From contig NW_006917094.1 in NCBI RefSeq assembly GCF_000516985.1, positions 3,410,001-3,474,000 of the forward strand: DNA of 64,000 nucleotides. The letters run 5' to 3'. The notes beneath the pieces are model-generated. The model searched no databases. It was not told the DNA's origin and was given only the letters and a program-made list of their open reading frames with translations. Made by a program: the position numbers and the translations under genes. Positions 1-10,953 of the stretch are shown here, piece after piece; the first letter of the stretch is position 1, and every line of letters starts with the position of its first letter. The stretch is from Pestalotiopsis fici W106-1 (taxonomy: Eukaryota > Ascomycota > Sordariomycetes > Amphisphaeriales > Sporocadaceae).

Positions 1-2165
1 AACAGTGGTGGACTTTTGGCTATCACCAGTGCCGATGGGGTTACAACAACTGGACGGAGCTTCAAGAAGTCGTTGACAATTTTGCCAAATTTGAAATTCC
101 GCTTGAAACTATATGGAGTAAGTTGTGATCTATGTATCTACTGAGTTGGCCCGATATTGACCACAAGAAATACAGATGATATTGATTACATGAACCAATA
201 CCGGGACTTTGACAACGATGCGATTCGTTACCCGTATGATGAGGGCGCTGAATTTCTCGAGAGACTTCACGCCAACAACCAGCACTACGTACCTATCGTA
301 GATTCGGCAATCTACTCCCCCAATCCAGAGACTGAGCAAGGACAATATCCCATCTATGACCGAGGTGTTGAGCAGGATGCCTTCCTCTTGAATCCCGATG
401 GTAAGTCAACACTCGGCCAGTCATGAAGGGACCGGAACTTTCCCAGACACTGACACGGAAATAGGTTCATTATACGTAGGAGCCGTTTGGCCTGGTTACA
501 CGGTGTTCCCTGATTGGATCGGTTCCATCTTTAATGGTACTGGCGCAAACAAGTGGTGGGCCTCGGAGTTCACAACTTGGTACGAGAAGGTCAAGTTCGA
601 CGGTATCTGGATCGACATGTCAGAAGTCTCCAGTTTCTGTGTTGGCAGCTGTGGAAGTGCCAACTTGACTCTCAACCCTGCCCATCCCCCTTTTCTGCTT
701 CCTGGCGAGCCTGGCAACCTGGTCACCACTTACCCAGAGGGATTCAATCTGACCAACGGTACTGAGGTGACCACAACATCGACCTCTACAGTAGCCGAGG
801 CCACCACGACATCGTCTTCTACTTCGACCTCTTATCTCCGCACAACACCTACACCTGGAGTGCGAAACATCAACTACCCGCCATACACAATCAACAACTT
901 TCAAGGAGTTGACTTGGCCGTCCACGCTGTCAGTCCCAACGCAACGCATCATGGTGGCACCCTTGAATACGACTTCCACAACGTCTATGGCCACCAGATT
1001 CTGAACGCCACCTACCACGCTCTCCTCGAGGTATTCCCAGGCAAGCGCCCCTTCATCATTGGACGATCTCAGTTCGCCGGTTCCGGAAAATGGGCAGGTC
1101 ATTGGGGAGGCGACAACAACTCTCTCTGGGCCTACATGTTCTTTTCCATTCCCCAGGCATTGTCGTATTCCCTGTTTGGATTTCCCATGTTTGGCGTTGA
1201 TACCTGCGGTTTTGGCGGCAACACGGATATGGAGCTCTGCGCTCGATGGATGCAGCTCTCGGCCTTCTTCCCTTTCTACCGCAACCACAATGTCTTATCT
1301 GCCCTGCCGCAGGAGCCCTATCGATGGTCTGCCGTGGCTGATGCTTCCAAGGTGGCCATGAAGATTCGGTATGCACTATTACCTTACCTGTATACCACTT
1401 TCTATCTCAGCCACTCAACCGGCTCTACGACTTTACGCGCGCTCGCCTGGGACTTTCCCGACGAGCCTTGGTTGGCCGCCGCTGACCGCCAGTTCCTCCT
1501 CGGCGACGCCATTCTCGTCACGCCTTGCTTGGTCCAGGGTGCCGACACGGTAGACGGAGTCTTTCCTGGCGTCGGATCGGGTACGATCTGGTATGACTGG
1601 TACAACCAAACCGCCGTCACGGGTGTTGCCGCCGGCCAAAACGTTACGATTGCGGCTCCTCTGGGACACATTCCCGTTTATGTCAAGGGCGGCAAGGTCG
1701 TGCCACTACAGGAGCCGGCCCTGACTACGGCAGATGTGAGGAAGAGCCCGTACAGCCTCCTCGTTGCACTCGATGGAGAAGGCAAGGCGTCTGGTGGGTT
1801 GTACATTGATGATGGCGAAAGCCTCGAGACGGAGAGCACTTGGATCGACGTAAGTTTTTTGAATTATGCCGCCTTATCGCGGTTAACTTTGGTGAGATTT
1901 GAATCTGACATAGACTTCTTAGTTCGAGGCTACCTCTAGCAGCCTCGAGGCCAGCCCCAGCGGTAGCTTTGCCGAGACCAATGCCCTCGCCAACGTCACT
2001 GTCTTGGGTGTACAGGGCAACCCGGCGACAGTGCAGCTCAACGGTGAGGATGTCGGATCCTTGTTTGCATTCGACGCCGAATCTCAGAAACTCAGCATCA
2101 CGGGCCTGGATCAGCTGACCCAGGAGGGGGCCTGGGCAAGGGAGTGGACTTTGACCTGGTCGTAG
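1..2165 (+). CDS. GH31 alpha-glucosidase, 5' part outside the window
   Basis: Retaining exo-alpha-glucosidase that releases glucose from maltose, maltooligosaccharides or starch, probably secreted or wall-bound. Exons <3..117, 176..400, 465..1849 and 1923..2165 join in frame (introns of 58, 64 and 73 nt). Visible GH31 marks are HQCRWGY in the first exon, IDYM after intron 1, the nucleophile Asp in WIDMSEVSSF (codon 614-616) and the acid/base Asp in HWGGDNN (codon 1112-1114). A Ser/Thr-rich insert (about 765-850) lies between the nucleophile and the next catalytic-domain block, as in fungal secreted enzymes. Start codon and signal peptide lie upstream of the window. The 3' end is a beta-sandwich tail ending at TAG 2163-2165. 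Family assignment is firm; the exact substrate is inference. Confidence 0.93.
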
Positions 2166-2557
2166 ATAATAGTCATCTGAATAATTTTTGCATCTTTGAA
2201 ATGTGATTCAAGTTGGCTCGAGTCGACGGATTGTTAATCGCTTGAATTTCGTTCTAAACTTTAAATTTTAAAGTACAAGCTGATATAAATTGCCTGCCGT
2301 TGCCGTGATCGGGCGCACCCTGCTGCCTGACATCGCGCTATGCTATAGAAGACGGACCCACGCAATCCAATAAGCGGCGGTGTCATCAAAGTCGTAGGAC
2401 TTCCGCTTGAAACAAACTTACTGCATGCAGTATTTGGGTTCCATTCTTCTCCAGGTTGAAGAATTTCTCATCTTTTTTTCCTCCTTCTTTCTCCTTCTTC
2501 TAATAGTACGTCATTTTCTTGCGAGCTTTACACCGCCAATAACTTCCGCAACTGATC
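2166..2557. other. Intergenic: GH31 3' end and racemase promoter
   Basis: No gene seen. A C/T-rich tract at about 2470-2504, close upstream of the racemase ATG, is the kind of pyrimidine stretch common in fungal promoters. Confidence 0.4.
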
Positions 2558-3244
2558 ATGAAAACGATCGGGATAATTGGCGGCCTTGGATGGCCAAGTA
2601 CTGCGATATACTACCAGGAAATCAATAAGCGTATCGGCGCCCATTTGGGCGGCAACCACTGTGCCAAGCTTATCGTTATACAAGCCGATCTGGAGGAGAT
2701 ACTCGAACTAGAAGGAGCCAACGAATGGAGCAGAATTGGACAGCTTATGGTCGATATGGCTGAGCGACTTAAAGCTGCGGGGGCCGACTTTTTCCTGCTT
2801 GCTTGCAACACCATGCACAAATCCCTGGTGCCTTTCAAGCACACTTTGCCATTGCCATTTCTTGACATAGTGGATACAGCCGCAAAGAAGGCCATTGCTT
2901 ACCAGAAAGTCGCTCTGATCGGCAGCAAGCCTACCATGACGGATAACTATTTTCTTGGGCCACTTATCACGGAATATGGACTGAAAGTCCTTGTCCCGCC
3001 AGTGGCGCAGCAAGACGCGATCCAGACGGCGCTTCACGGGGAATTGGTGAAAGGGCTTGTCTTGGAATCGACCAAAATGATGTTCGCAAAAGTCGTCGCA
3101 GATTTGATTGATCGTGGTGCAGAGCTTATCATACTGGGATGTACAGAGTTTGGAATGCTTCTCCAGCAGACGGACATCTCTGTTCCAGTGCTCGAGACAC
3201 TGGCTGCTCATGTTGAGGCTGCGGTAGATTTCGCAGTCAATTGA
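2558..3244 (+). CDS. Aspartate/glutamate racemase family protein
   Basis: Predicted cofactor-independent amino-acid racemase interconverting L- and D-Asp or Glu. 228 aa in one uninterrupted exon, the normal size for the family. The N-terminus MKTIGIIGGLGWPSTAIYYQ matches the bacterial YgeA-like signature. Both catalytic cysteines are present, in LLACNTMH and LGCTEFG, which supports an active two-base enzyme. The ATG at 2558 starts exactly at the conserved motif. It has no introns, while most genes of more than one domain around it have several, and its best-known relatives are bacterial, so a transfer origin is possible; that is inference and needs a tree. It ends tail to tail with the DUF3431 gene. 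Confidence 0.85.
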   Translation: MKTIGIIGGLGWPSTAIYYQEINKRIGAHLGGNHCAKLIVIQADLEEILELEGANEWSRIGQLMVDMAERLKAAGADFFLLACNTMHKSLVPFKHTLPLPFLDIVDTAAKKAIAYQKVALIGSKPTMTDNYFLGPLITEYGLKVLVPPVAQQDAIQTALHGELVKGLVLESTKMMFAKVVADLIDRGAELIILGCTEFGMLLQQTDISVPVLETLAAHVEAAVDFAVN

Positions 3245-3608
3245 TACGCGCATTAGGATAGCCGAAACTTTTGGAACAATACAATGACATGGGACCCATT
3301 ACATGGTATTATTAAACAATACGAACATCCAGTACCCCTTGCATTCCGGCCACCTGGAGCAGGATAATGTTATTCCAGTCAATCCCCCTAATTTGTGTTT
3401 ACTGTTGACGAGGTTTGAGACTTGAGAGTGCAGAAGGGTCGAAAACAGGTCTAGGTGAAGAGGGAAGGTATATCAATAAAGCGCCCATTGATACACTCAG
3501 AACAGCGAAGCTGTTATAGTTTACAAGCCATTCAAATGAGCCAGTGACGGTTCTCCGTAACAGTTTTGTTCCATGTTCCATTCCCTTATTCGAGGAGCTC
3601 GGCGATGT
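3245..3608. other. Convergent intergenic spacer
   Basis: Spacer between the convergent racemase and DUF3431 genes. Nothing recognisable. Confidence 0.4.
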
Positions 3609-4526
3609 CTAAAGTGCGGGCAATGATACAACCTTGCTTGAGTCCCTCCAAGCAATGCCTCTTGGCTTACTAGCTAAGCCGGGAAGTGGACGCCATCTGC
3701 CTTTGGAAAGCTGCCCGCCTGGGTCTCTTTCAGTTAAAGAGATTTCATCTTCACCCCAACAAATATATTTGTCTGGCTGCCACATGGCGAGCCAAAACCT
3801 TTCCATTAAGAATCCTGTCTCTGGATTCACATGCTCCATAGATCCAAGGAACATGGAATTGAGCAAATCTTGATAGAAGTCCTTTGATAGGTTATGGATC
3901 AGCTCTCGTGGGACAGCAAAAACAGCCCCGGAGACATATCCAACACTCAAGGGGATTCTGCCTTTCCCAAAGAACTGAGCAAAATAAGTAGCCGGTGTCT
4001 GTGCTGCGTGTCTCATTTCCATAGAGGCCCATTTCGCGAGGCAAGGGTGTGAAGACCACTGGATCCCAGTCCATTCATCGAAACAGACGAGCTCAGACGA
4101 AACGGTGTCGGCTGAAGGAAACGTTATAATCTCCCTCTTGTTGTGATTGAGACATATATCTCGGATCTGTTCAATGGATAACGCTACATGATCTTCGATG
4201 TGCCCTTGTACGAAAAGGACAACATCTGCAAGGTCGTGGTAGCATGAAATAATATGTTGAAGGTATGTATGGCCCTCCCGGCCAATATTTGGAAGTGGTA
4301 AGAATTTGAAGGGCTTAGAGGTTGTTGGTATATCCCCCTTTGAATAGATAGTACAGTCCTCGGATACAGGATTGAGCCACTTTAGGTCCTCGTTGTAATG
4401 TGCGACCACAATTTCAAATCGTCGATTTGCCATTGCTGATGTGGAAAGCAAAGTTGTTGTGTTAGTCCCTCCATCTTGGTTATTTTCTGAGAGGGAACGG
4501 GTCTGTAATAACCTTTTTGTATTCAA
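3609..4526 (-). CDS. DUF3431 family protein
   Basis: 305 aa from ATG 4526, or 274 aa from the internal ATG at 4433 (MANRRFEIVVAH), which sits right at the start of the conserved domain and is the more likely start. The body has the DUF3431 pattern: FEIVVAHYNEDLKWL, then YSKGD, LPNIGREGHTYLQHII, and VLFVQGHIEDH, followed by a conserved acidic and aromatic C-terminal half. In fungi this family has glycosyltransferase-like features, but no reaction has been established to my knowledge, so I give no function. No introns are needed. It points away from the HET gene at 5451, with about 0.9 kb between their starts. Confidence 0.78.
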   Translation of the reverse strand: MNTKRLLQTRSLSENNQDGGTNTTTLLSTSAMANRRFEIVVAHYNEDLKWLNPVSEDCTIYSKGDIPTTSKPFKFLPLPNIGREGHTYLQHIISCYHDLADVVLFVQGHIEDHVALSIEQIRDICLNHNKREIITFPSADTVSSELVCFDEWTGIQWSSHPCLAKWASMEMRHAAQTPATYFAQFFGKGRIPLSVGYVSGAVFAVPRELIHNLSKDFYQDLLNSMFLGSMEHVNPETGFLMERFWLAMWQPDKYICWGEDEISLTERDPGGQLSKGRWRPLPGLASKPRGIAWRDSSKVVSLPAL

Positions 4527-5450
4527 CGCCTCGGTGTAGCTTCTTCATATCGTATCAGTATTGATTATTAACCACGCCGCCAGAGCCTTGAAATTACCGT
4601 TAGATACCGGTATATTGATCCGTATTATCTTCAATCTATAATAAAAAAAAATGCACTTTCCTCTTCGTCCAGCCAAGATATGAAGGGGGCGATGCATGCT
4701 GAGCCTTTCGAGTCGTTACGTCCCCTGGGTCTTCACGCAGGACTAGAATGTGTTACAGAGGCATTTTTTAGAATGTAAGACAAGCTTTGGTTACCTCTTC
4801 AGCTCCTGCATGAAGCCCAATTCGGATCTCGAGCACTACTCGGCCATTCGCGTTTACAAGACCATGTGGAAGTTCACCGAAACATCACCTACAGCTCCCC
4901 GCAAATTGGTTGAGGGTAGCCACTCAGATGTCGACCCTATCTGCAACTGGTAATTCCGACAGCATTTCTTGAGCAAGTCCGAAGATCGGCTAACGCATGG
5001 AGGCGTTTTCAAAATCATTATTTCCATTTTGCTCCTTGCCTAGTGCTAACGTGGATGATTCTGAACCTATGAAGCTATAGTACTGGAGGTCTCAAAATCA
5101 AGGCAGACTGCCTTGCATCAGACTTTTCGCCCTAGTCGTCAAGGTTGTTTTGTAAGTGTATTGGATGGATTACGCAGACAACTACCGTAATGGGTAGCAC
5201 CGTTCAAATGCATACAGCCTCGTGTTTTCAATATGTCATCTGAGATCAGCGGAAATGATGACAGCCTACCTAATGGTCATTAACCCGATGGTTTCCGCTT
5301 AAAGCGAATTCATTTGAACTTTCTGAATAAATGGGCCTTGGATGTCGTCGAAGGTTGATAACACCTTGGTATTTGTGTAACTCACCTTCTTAACCCTTCT
5401 CGTTTTGATATCCCAATATGCAGCACTTATAAGCAGCACGTGTATTTACA
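4527..5450. other. Divergent intergenic region
   Basis: Lies between the starts of the DUF3431 and HET genes. One 67-codon open frame (4750-4953) has no recognisable domain and no splice partners, so I do not call it a gene. Confidence 0.4.
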
Positions 5451-7294
5451 ATGGTTCTTGCTGGTTCAAATTTGTATGCCGCTCATCCTTTAGATCCCAC
5501 AAAGCAAAATATTCGAACACTACTGCTGTGCCCGGGAACTGATGGCCAGCAGATATTCTTGGAAATTCAAGTCACTGATCTTGATGTCCCATCTCCGGAT
5601 TACATAGCGCTATCCTATGTTTGGGGAGTCAGTATTGCATTGGAAAAGGTCAGTCTTGCTGGTCAAGAAATCCCGGTCACTGAAAATTTGTTGAGCTGTC
5701 TTCGTCACTTGCGACACCGGGATGATGCTCTGAAGATCTGGGTTGATGCCATCTGCATTAACCAGAATGACCTCGAGGAGAAGTCGAATCAGGTTGCCAT
5801 GATGGGCTACATATATTCGAGATGTTTAGCCGTGTACTGTTGGCTTGGAGCACCTACCGATCCCATGGCCGCTGAAGTTGATCCTTTCCAGATCCTTCGA
5901 CACTTCGCGGAGGACAAACACTATCATCAGCTTCCTGGCTTCTCCGTTGATGAAGAGACTTTTGTTCGCTTCGAAGAAAACCACGAGTTCACTTCAAATT
6001 GGAGAGGTTTTCTTGCGGTCGCCGAGAGTCCTTATTGGACTCGGAGTTGGACTGTCCAGGAGCTCATACTGCCAAACGCATCTGTCGTCTGTTATGGCTA
6101 CTGGAGAATATCGTTCGAAACCTTGATTCTTGCTCGAAGGCTACGAAACGCACACCTTTGGCATCGTGAAGACCATTGTTGCGACAAGAGCTACCAAGCA
6201 TTTCCAGCATCCTTCAAGAAGCCTTTTGATATATTTCTAGGTCAAGTCGAATGGATAGAGAGGTTTCGACAGATTCACTTACCTGAGGATCACCCATTAT
6301 CTTCGAAAGGTCAACCACGAACCTACCCCGATATTGATTATCGACCTTTCAGCGAACTTCAGGTGACCTTCTCTCACAGGCTTTGCAGTGAACCTCGAGA
6401 CAAGGTTTTCTCGCTTCTTGCGATGGCTGAAACGGCCAATCTAAGGAATTATCGACCTGATTATACCAAAGATCTGAATACTACCTATCAAGAAGCCTTT
6501 CAGCTGATGCTTGAAGAACTTGAAAATGACTTCCGGTGTATGATAGGTCCGACGTTTGCTTCACAAAATCCTCGTCTTCCATCTTGGGTCCCGGACCTCT
6601 CTCACCATACTCCCATTGGAGATGTCGAATTCATCCTTCGGCGAATTTTACTGTCTTCCTTGTACAAAGCATCAGACAAACAAATCGGAACCTTTGGACA
6701 GGGTCATGCATCAGAGCTTCACGTGGCGGGATTCCAAGCAGACACGGTTGCTACTATCGGCCCCCTTTTGGAATTGGATTCAACATCTCTACCACGCGTA
6801 TTGGCAGACTGGAGAGCCTTATGCGAGAATGTTATGGGTTCATCTGCGGACAACGACGCTATTCGTACTCTTATGTCTCGAGTTATGTGTGCCTCAACCG
6901 TGGACGATGGTACGCCATTGTATGGACACTACCGTGGTTGGCGGCGATATCGGGCGACCGACACCCCATCCCCTTAGCATGGCAAAAATTCATGGAAGGA
7001 GACATGTGGGCACTAAATGAAGCCTATAGAGGAACGATGGAGTCTAACTCCAGCCGCCGCCGTCTGTTTACAACAGAAATCGGGAGAGTCGGCCTTTGTT
7101 ACGAGCATGTCAAGTCTGGCGATCAGGTTTGGGTGCTCAAGGGTTCCGATTTGCCCTTCATACTAAGAAACATCTCAACGAGGCATACGACTACGCAATC
7201 TCATCGCTTCATTGGAGATTGCTTTCTGGACGGCATTATGGATGGAGAGACAGTCACAGGCACCACACAGTGGACTTCATTAACTCTGGTCTAG
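5451..7294 (+). CDS. HET-domain protein (heterokaryon-incompatibility type)
   Basis: Model join(5451..6909, 6978..7294), 591 aa. HET-domain proteins control or mimic fungal non-self recognition and often trigger cell death when activated. Domain marks in order: YIALSYVWG (about residues 50-60), LKIWVDAICINQNDLEEKSNQ, the region around AVYCWLG, then SPYWTRSWTVQELILP, and FSHRLCSEPRDKVFSLLAMA. The 68-nt intron (GTACGC donor, TTAG acceptor) is inferred because the first frame stops at 6977, while the typical HET C-terminal block (RRLFTTEIGRVGLC, then DQVWVLKGSDLPFILR, then DGIMDGE) lies in another frame; splicing joins them exactly. The donor is weak, so a frameshift is the alternative. The partner or trigger is unknown. 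Confidence 0.85.
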
Positions 7295-7734
7295 ACCTTA
7301 GACTCTCAAGCATCATCACTAAGAAAGTACAACATAAGTAGGCATCAAGCCGAGATCTTCGCCTCCCTACCGCCGTCTCAGTCTGCACACGTGTGTGTGA
7401 TGATCTAGTTATCGGTACCTGGTTGCTTTATGTAGGGCTGCTGCTACATCATCCCCTGTAAACCATCCACCAAGAATTTTATTACCCAGAAATCGTTTGA
7501 GAGCCAAAGACAGTTTAATTGAATTATATAATCTGACTCGAAAGGCGCGAGACCGCAAATGCCATTATTCCAACACACGCCAATATTGCAGACCTAATTT
7601 TCAAGCGTAAAAGAAATAATTGAACTGAAATCATGTTTGCATAAACACGTACCCGTTCCAAAATTTACTGTCTGGATAGCAGCACGTTGTGGACTCTTGA
7701 TACGAGTTCTAGGAATAGTCAATAGATGTACTGA
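7295..7734. other. Convergent intergenic spacer
   Basis: Between the 3' ends of the HET gene and the Zn2Cys6 regulator. AT-rich, no gene seen. Confidence 0.4.
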
Positions 7735-10200
7735 TTATTGTGAAAGCACAACCATACCATATGTTTTTTCCACATATAAAAATGTAGCGGAAAACTTTTT
7801 AAGGGTGACCAAAGCGGACTCCAATGCCCGAACGCATTGACCTTTCCACTCATTATGCTGCGAATGACGTGACCGACTTTGATCCAAGTGGCTGAAATAA
7901 ATCATCAAGAGGGTGTATGCACACTGAACCGTAGAGCAGAAGAAGTATGGGACTAAGCGACAAAATTGTAAGCAATAAAATCCTCGATATTATGTAACAT
8001 TATGATTAACTCACCATGGACATTGTCTCGCAGGGTCGCGAGATGGGTGTTGATTTCCAAGGCACAGTCTAGGCAGACCTGACGTGACTTGGATTCCGAG
8101 AACGGGAACAGTGAGGGAACGCCGCTTGAAGAACTTGTCTCATCATTGCCCGGCCAGGCAAAGGCTAAGGAGGGAATGAATGCACCAGTATCACTGTGTT
8201 CCTCGGGCAGATGCTCAAACTGTTCCAACAGGCCATGGGAACCCATAAAGGCACAGTATCTATGAACTTTGATTTTTGCACTTGAAAGTATGATCATTAG
8301 CTTTCTGAAAACGATGGCAACATGGTATCGTTTCCTTGTACACACCTTGCGAGTCTGACACTGGTGACTTTTTGCAGAGTACGCTGACTTTTAGACTCGG
8401 CATCATCTTCTCTGCTTGTTTGGGGTGCCTGTGCTGAATTTGTATCCAAGCTATAATGATATGCCATTTGCGCGTCGACGATATCATTGAGTAATGCTGC
8501 ACCCTCGTGAAAGCCAGATATAGAGGACGGCTGGTCGCACCCTTTGACTAGGGCAACGAGATATAAAGTTGCAGCCAATAACGTTTCTTCTGCACGTATA
8601 TAAATTTCCCAGACCTGATGTATTCGTCAGACCCAGGAGCGAGAATATATAGTAAACTGAAATGGGGATTTCTGACTTTCTGAGAGCCGCAGCTGCTAGG
8701 ATATGGCGTTCTGAGTATCGAGCGATCTATGCTTTTTGGAGCCTGAACATGTTATTTTGGTGAGCCCGGGTTTCCACTCAAGTAGAATAAAGCTATACAA
8801 ACCTTGCAATTCACAATGCACGCATTGCAATAGGAAAGATACTTGAAGCAGGGAAAGTCAGCCAGAGAAAATATGTGACAAATTGTGGGGACAAGTCAAC
8901 ATACCGACATCCACCAAGCTCGCCTTATGGCTTCAGCAGCCGGGTCTTCTCCTTCATACTGATGCAACGATAGCTGCATTGAAACGTCCAAGGCCCGCTC
9001 GGCGATCTGCAGCATTCTCGGCAGGTTTCCGTTGCACAAATAATCCTGTACACTCAGCATGCACAAGGCTAATGGGATCTCGAGCTTGTCCGGAACGCGA
9101 GGATGAAGCCATGGCTCGTTGCCATTTACACTTTCGTGTATTACAGAAGCTGACTGCATCACATGGGAATGCTTTTCGATGCTCTCCAAGGCACATCCGG
9201 CGAGGGATTGGCTCAGTTTGCAGCGCGTCTCTTGGGTTTCTTCTTCTCCCACCACGACTCCTTCATCGGATCGTGGGAAGAGAACAAGCAGAGACAATAA
9301 CGCTAGTACCAATGGCGAAGTTGGTTGGTAGTCCGCGAAAAGGTTCTCAACATTTGGCGGTGAAGTTGATAATGGCGGGACTTCTTGTACAAGGCTCGTC
9401 GCCTTATGCTTCCTCTCTGGGGGTGGGAGAATCGGAAACGATGGATGTATGAAGGTGTAGTACGCCTCAATACTTTACAAGATACCGTCAGAACAGGTTT
9501 ACTGGAAATGAAGTTTGAGGCTTACACATCTTCGTTTCTCTAATATGGCCGGAGAGCATACATATTCCCATTTACCGGCATGGATGAGGTAGCATCCACG
9601 TCGAGGGCATACGCTTGCGGGTATGAAGGTGTTGCGAAAAGATCGGCAAAGAATTCGTCAAGGTCTGGATTCCACGTTTCATCGAAGTGAAAGTTTGGCG
9701 GGTCACTGTCAACGTAGAGAGCAGGCAAGATGTTGACTGGCGAGGGGTCGAAATCAATGTGATCCATGACATCAGCTTCATAAGCTCCGGTGTCGTGAGC
9801 AGGAGGCCTACGCCTTGCCAGACCACGCCGACTCTGACCATAGGTACACGCCAAGCCTCTGGCATTGCACTTTATACAATCAGAATGATAATTTTAAAAG
9901 GCCGGGTAGGAAGATATGGTGGTGATTACCCGATAGCACGGTTGTGTACCGCTACATCGAACACGGGAGCCTCGGCTTATAGGATATGATCGCTGTTAGC
10001 CATCTTTTTTGTAGCTCCAACAACATGCGAAGAAATAGAAAATACATGTAAGTGTATAAAATGCAAGATAGAGGTTGTTAGAGGAATACGTACCAGGTCA
10101 TGCAAGCTAGCTTGACGGGTGGCTTTGCAAATTTCTTCCGGACCGGCGATGGTGTAACCTGGTGATGTTCCGCATCTTCTCCTGCTGGCATTGGAGGCAT
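7735..10200 (-). CDS. Zn2Cys6 fungal transcription factor (nine exons)
   Basis: Model complement(join(7735..7952, 8015..8280, 8346..8614, 8677..8742, 8803..8841, 8905..9472, 9562..9869, 9930..9975, 10094..10200)), 628 aa, every junction in phase. The DNA-binding cluster is complete only after splicing three exons: Cys33-MT-Cys36-RGSRVR-Cys43-SGTQP-Cys49-YR-Cys52-NARGLA-Cys59, preceded by basic residues. The fungal-specific regulatory domain follows: EAYYTFIHPSFPILPPP, IRRAWWMS, RTPYPSS, IRAEETLLAATLYLV, KIKVHRYCAFM, and a last exon with QCAYTLLMIYF. Weak points are the GTCAGA donor at 8676 and a choice of acceptors at intron 7 (65-nt or 41-nt intron, same frame). Nuclear regulator; its targets are unknown. 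Its 5' end faces the TF-domain gene at 10954. Confidence 0.85.
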
Positions 10201-10953
10201 TATTGGACTTGGTGACTTCGACGCTTTGATCAAAGAAGATGACAGGCTTAATTGGAAGCAATTATGAGATATCAGGACATGTTATGAGACCATACCCTGG
10301 GAAACCTTGGAGTGGGATGATAACTAAGCAGTGGAGCTGGAACGATCCGTGACAACCTATGTCGTAGGGTATACCAGATAAGCAGGACGGTGGGTCATTC
10401 TCAATTCACGTCGTCCGGTCACTGATGTAGGTATAGTTGATAAGTTGGCAATACGTTACCTGGTTCTGTTTAAATTTCATGTATGCTTGTTGGCGAATCG
10501 CTCTGCAACTCGCGTCCTTGATCACATGATCTAGCGGCCAACTCTTAGGCGCTCCAGTGCTTGATGGTCAATTACCTCAGGCACCCCATCGGCCCCCGGG
10601 CACAGACAGTATGCACTGGACAAGCGTTTTTCACCGCCCTAGGTCACACTAATAGCTCTGCAACGTACCACGAAATACCGCACCTGGTAGTAAATACATC
10701 CGTTGGACAGTCTCACCAGGATTGGCAGGCGATGCAGAACAGCGACTTCTCGCAGCTCGTGAGCGAACGAGAGGAAGAACAAGAACAAGATGGAGGAAGA
10801 GACGACCAGACTGTGGCATCTCTTCCTTTACCACCGGAATATTCTCAAATATGTTGGCTCACCATTGATTTCGTTTCGCAGGCAATGTGCCACCATCTCG
10901 TGGGGGCAATGGTCTAGGTTAGGAGCTAACAACATCCGTCTTCCGACTTGCAG
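10201..10953. other. Divergent region between two regulators; possible missing exon
   Basis: Holds the promoter of the Zn2Cys6 gene and must hold the missing 5' part of the gene at 10954. An open frame at 10561-10917 is the best candidate for that part, but I could not connect it convincingly. Confidence 0.4.

Noticed and set aside
619..1376. Minus-strand frames over the GH31 gene
   Set aside because: Shadows of the catalytic-domain exon; no own motifs.
7637..7840. Plus-strand 67-codon frame between the HET and Zn2Cys6 genes
   Set aside because: It overlaps the last exon of the minus-strand regulator, which is supported by frame and family pattern.
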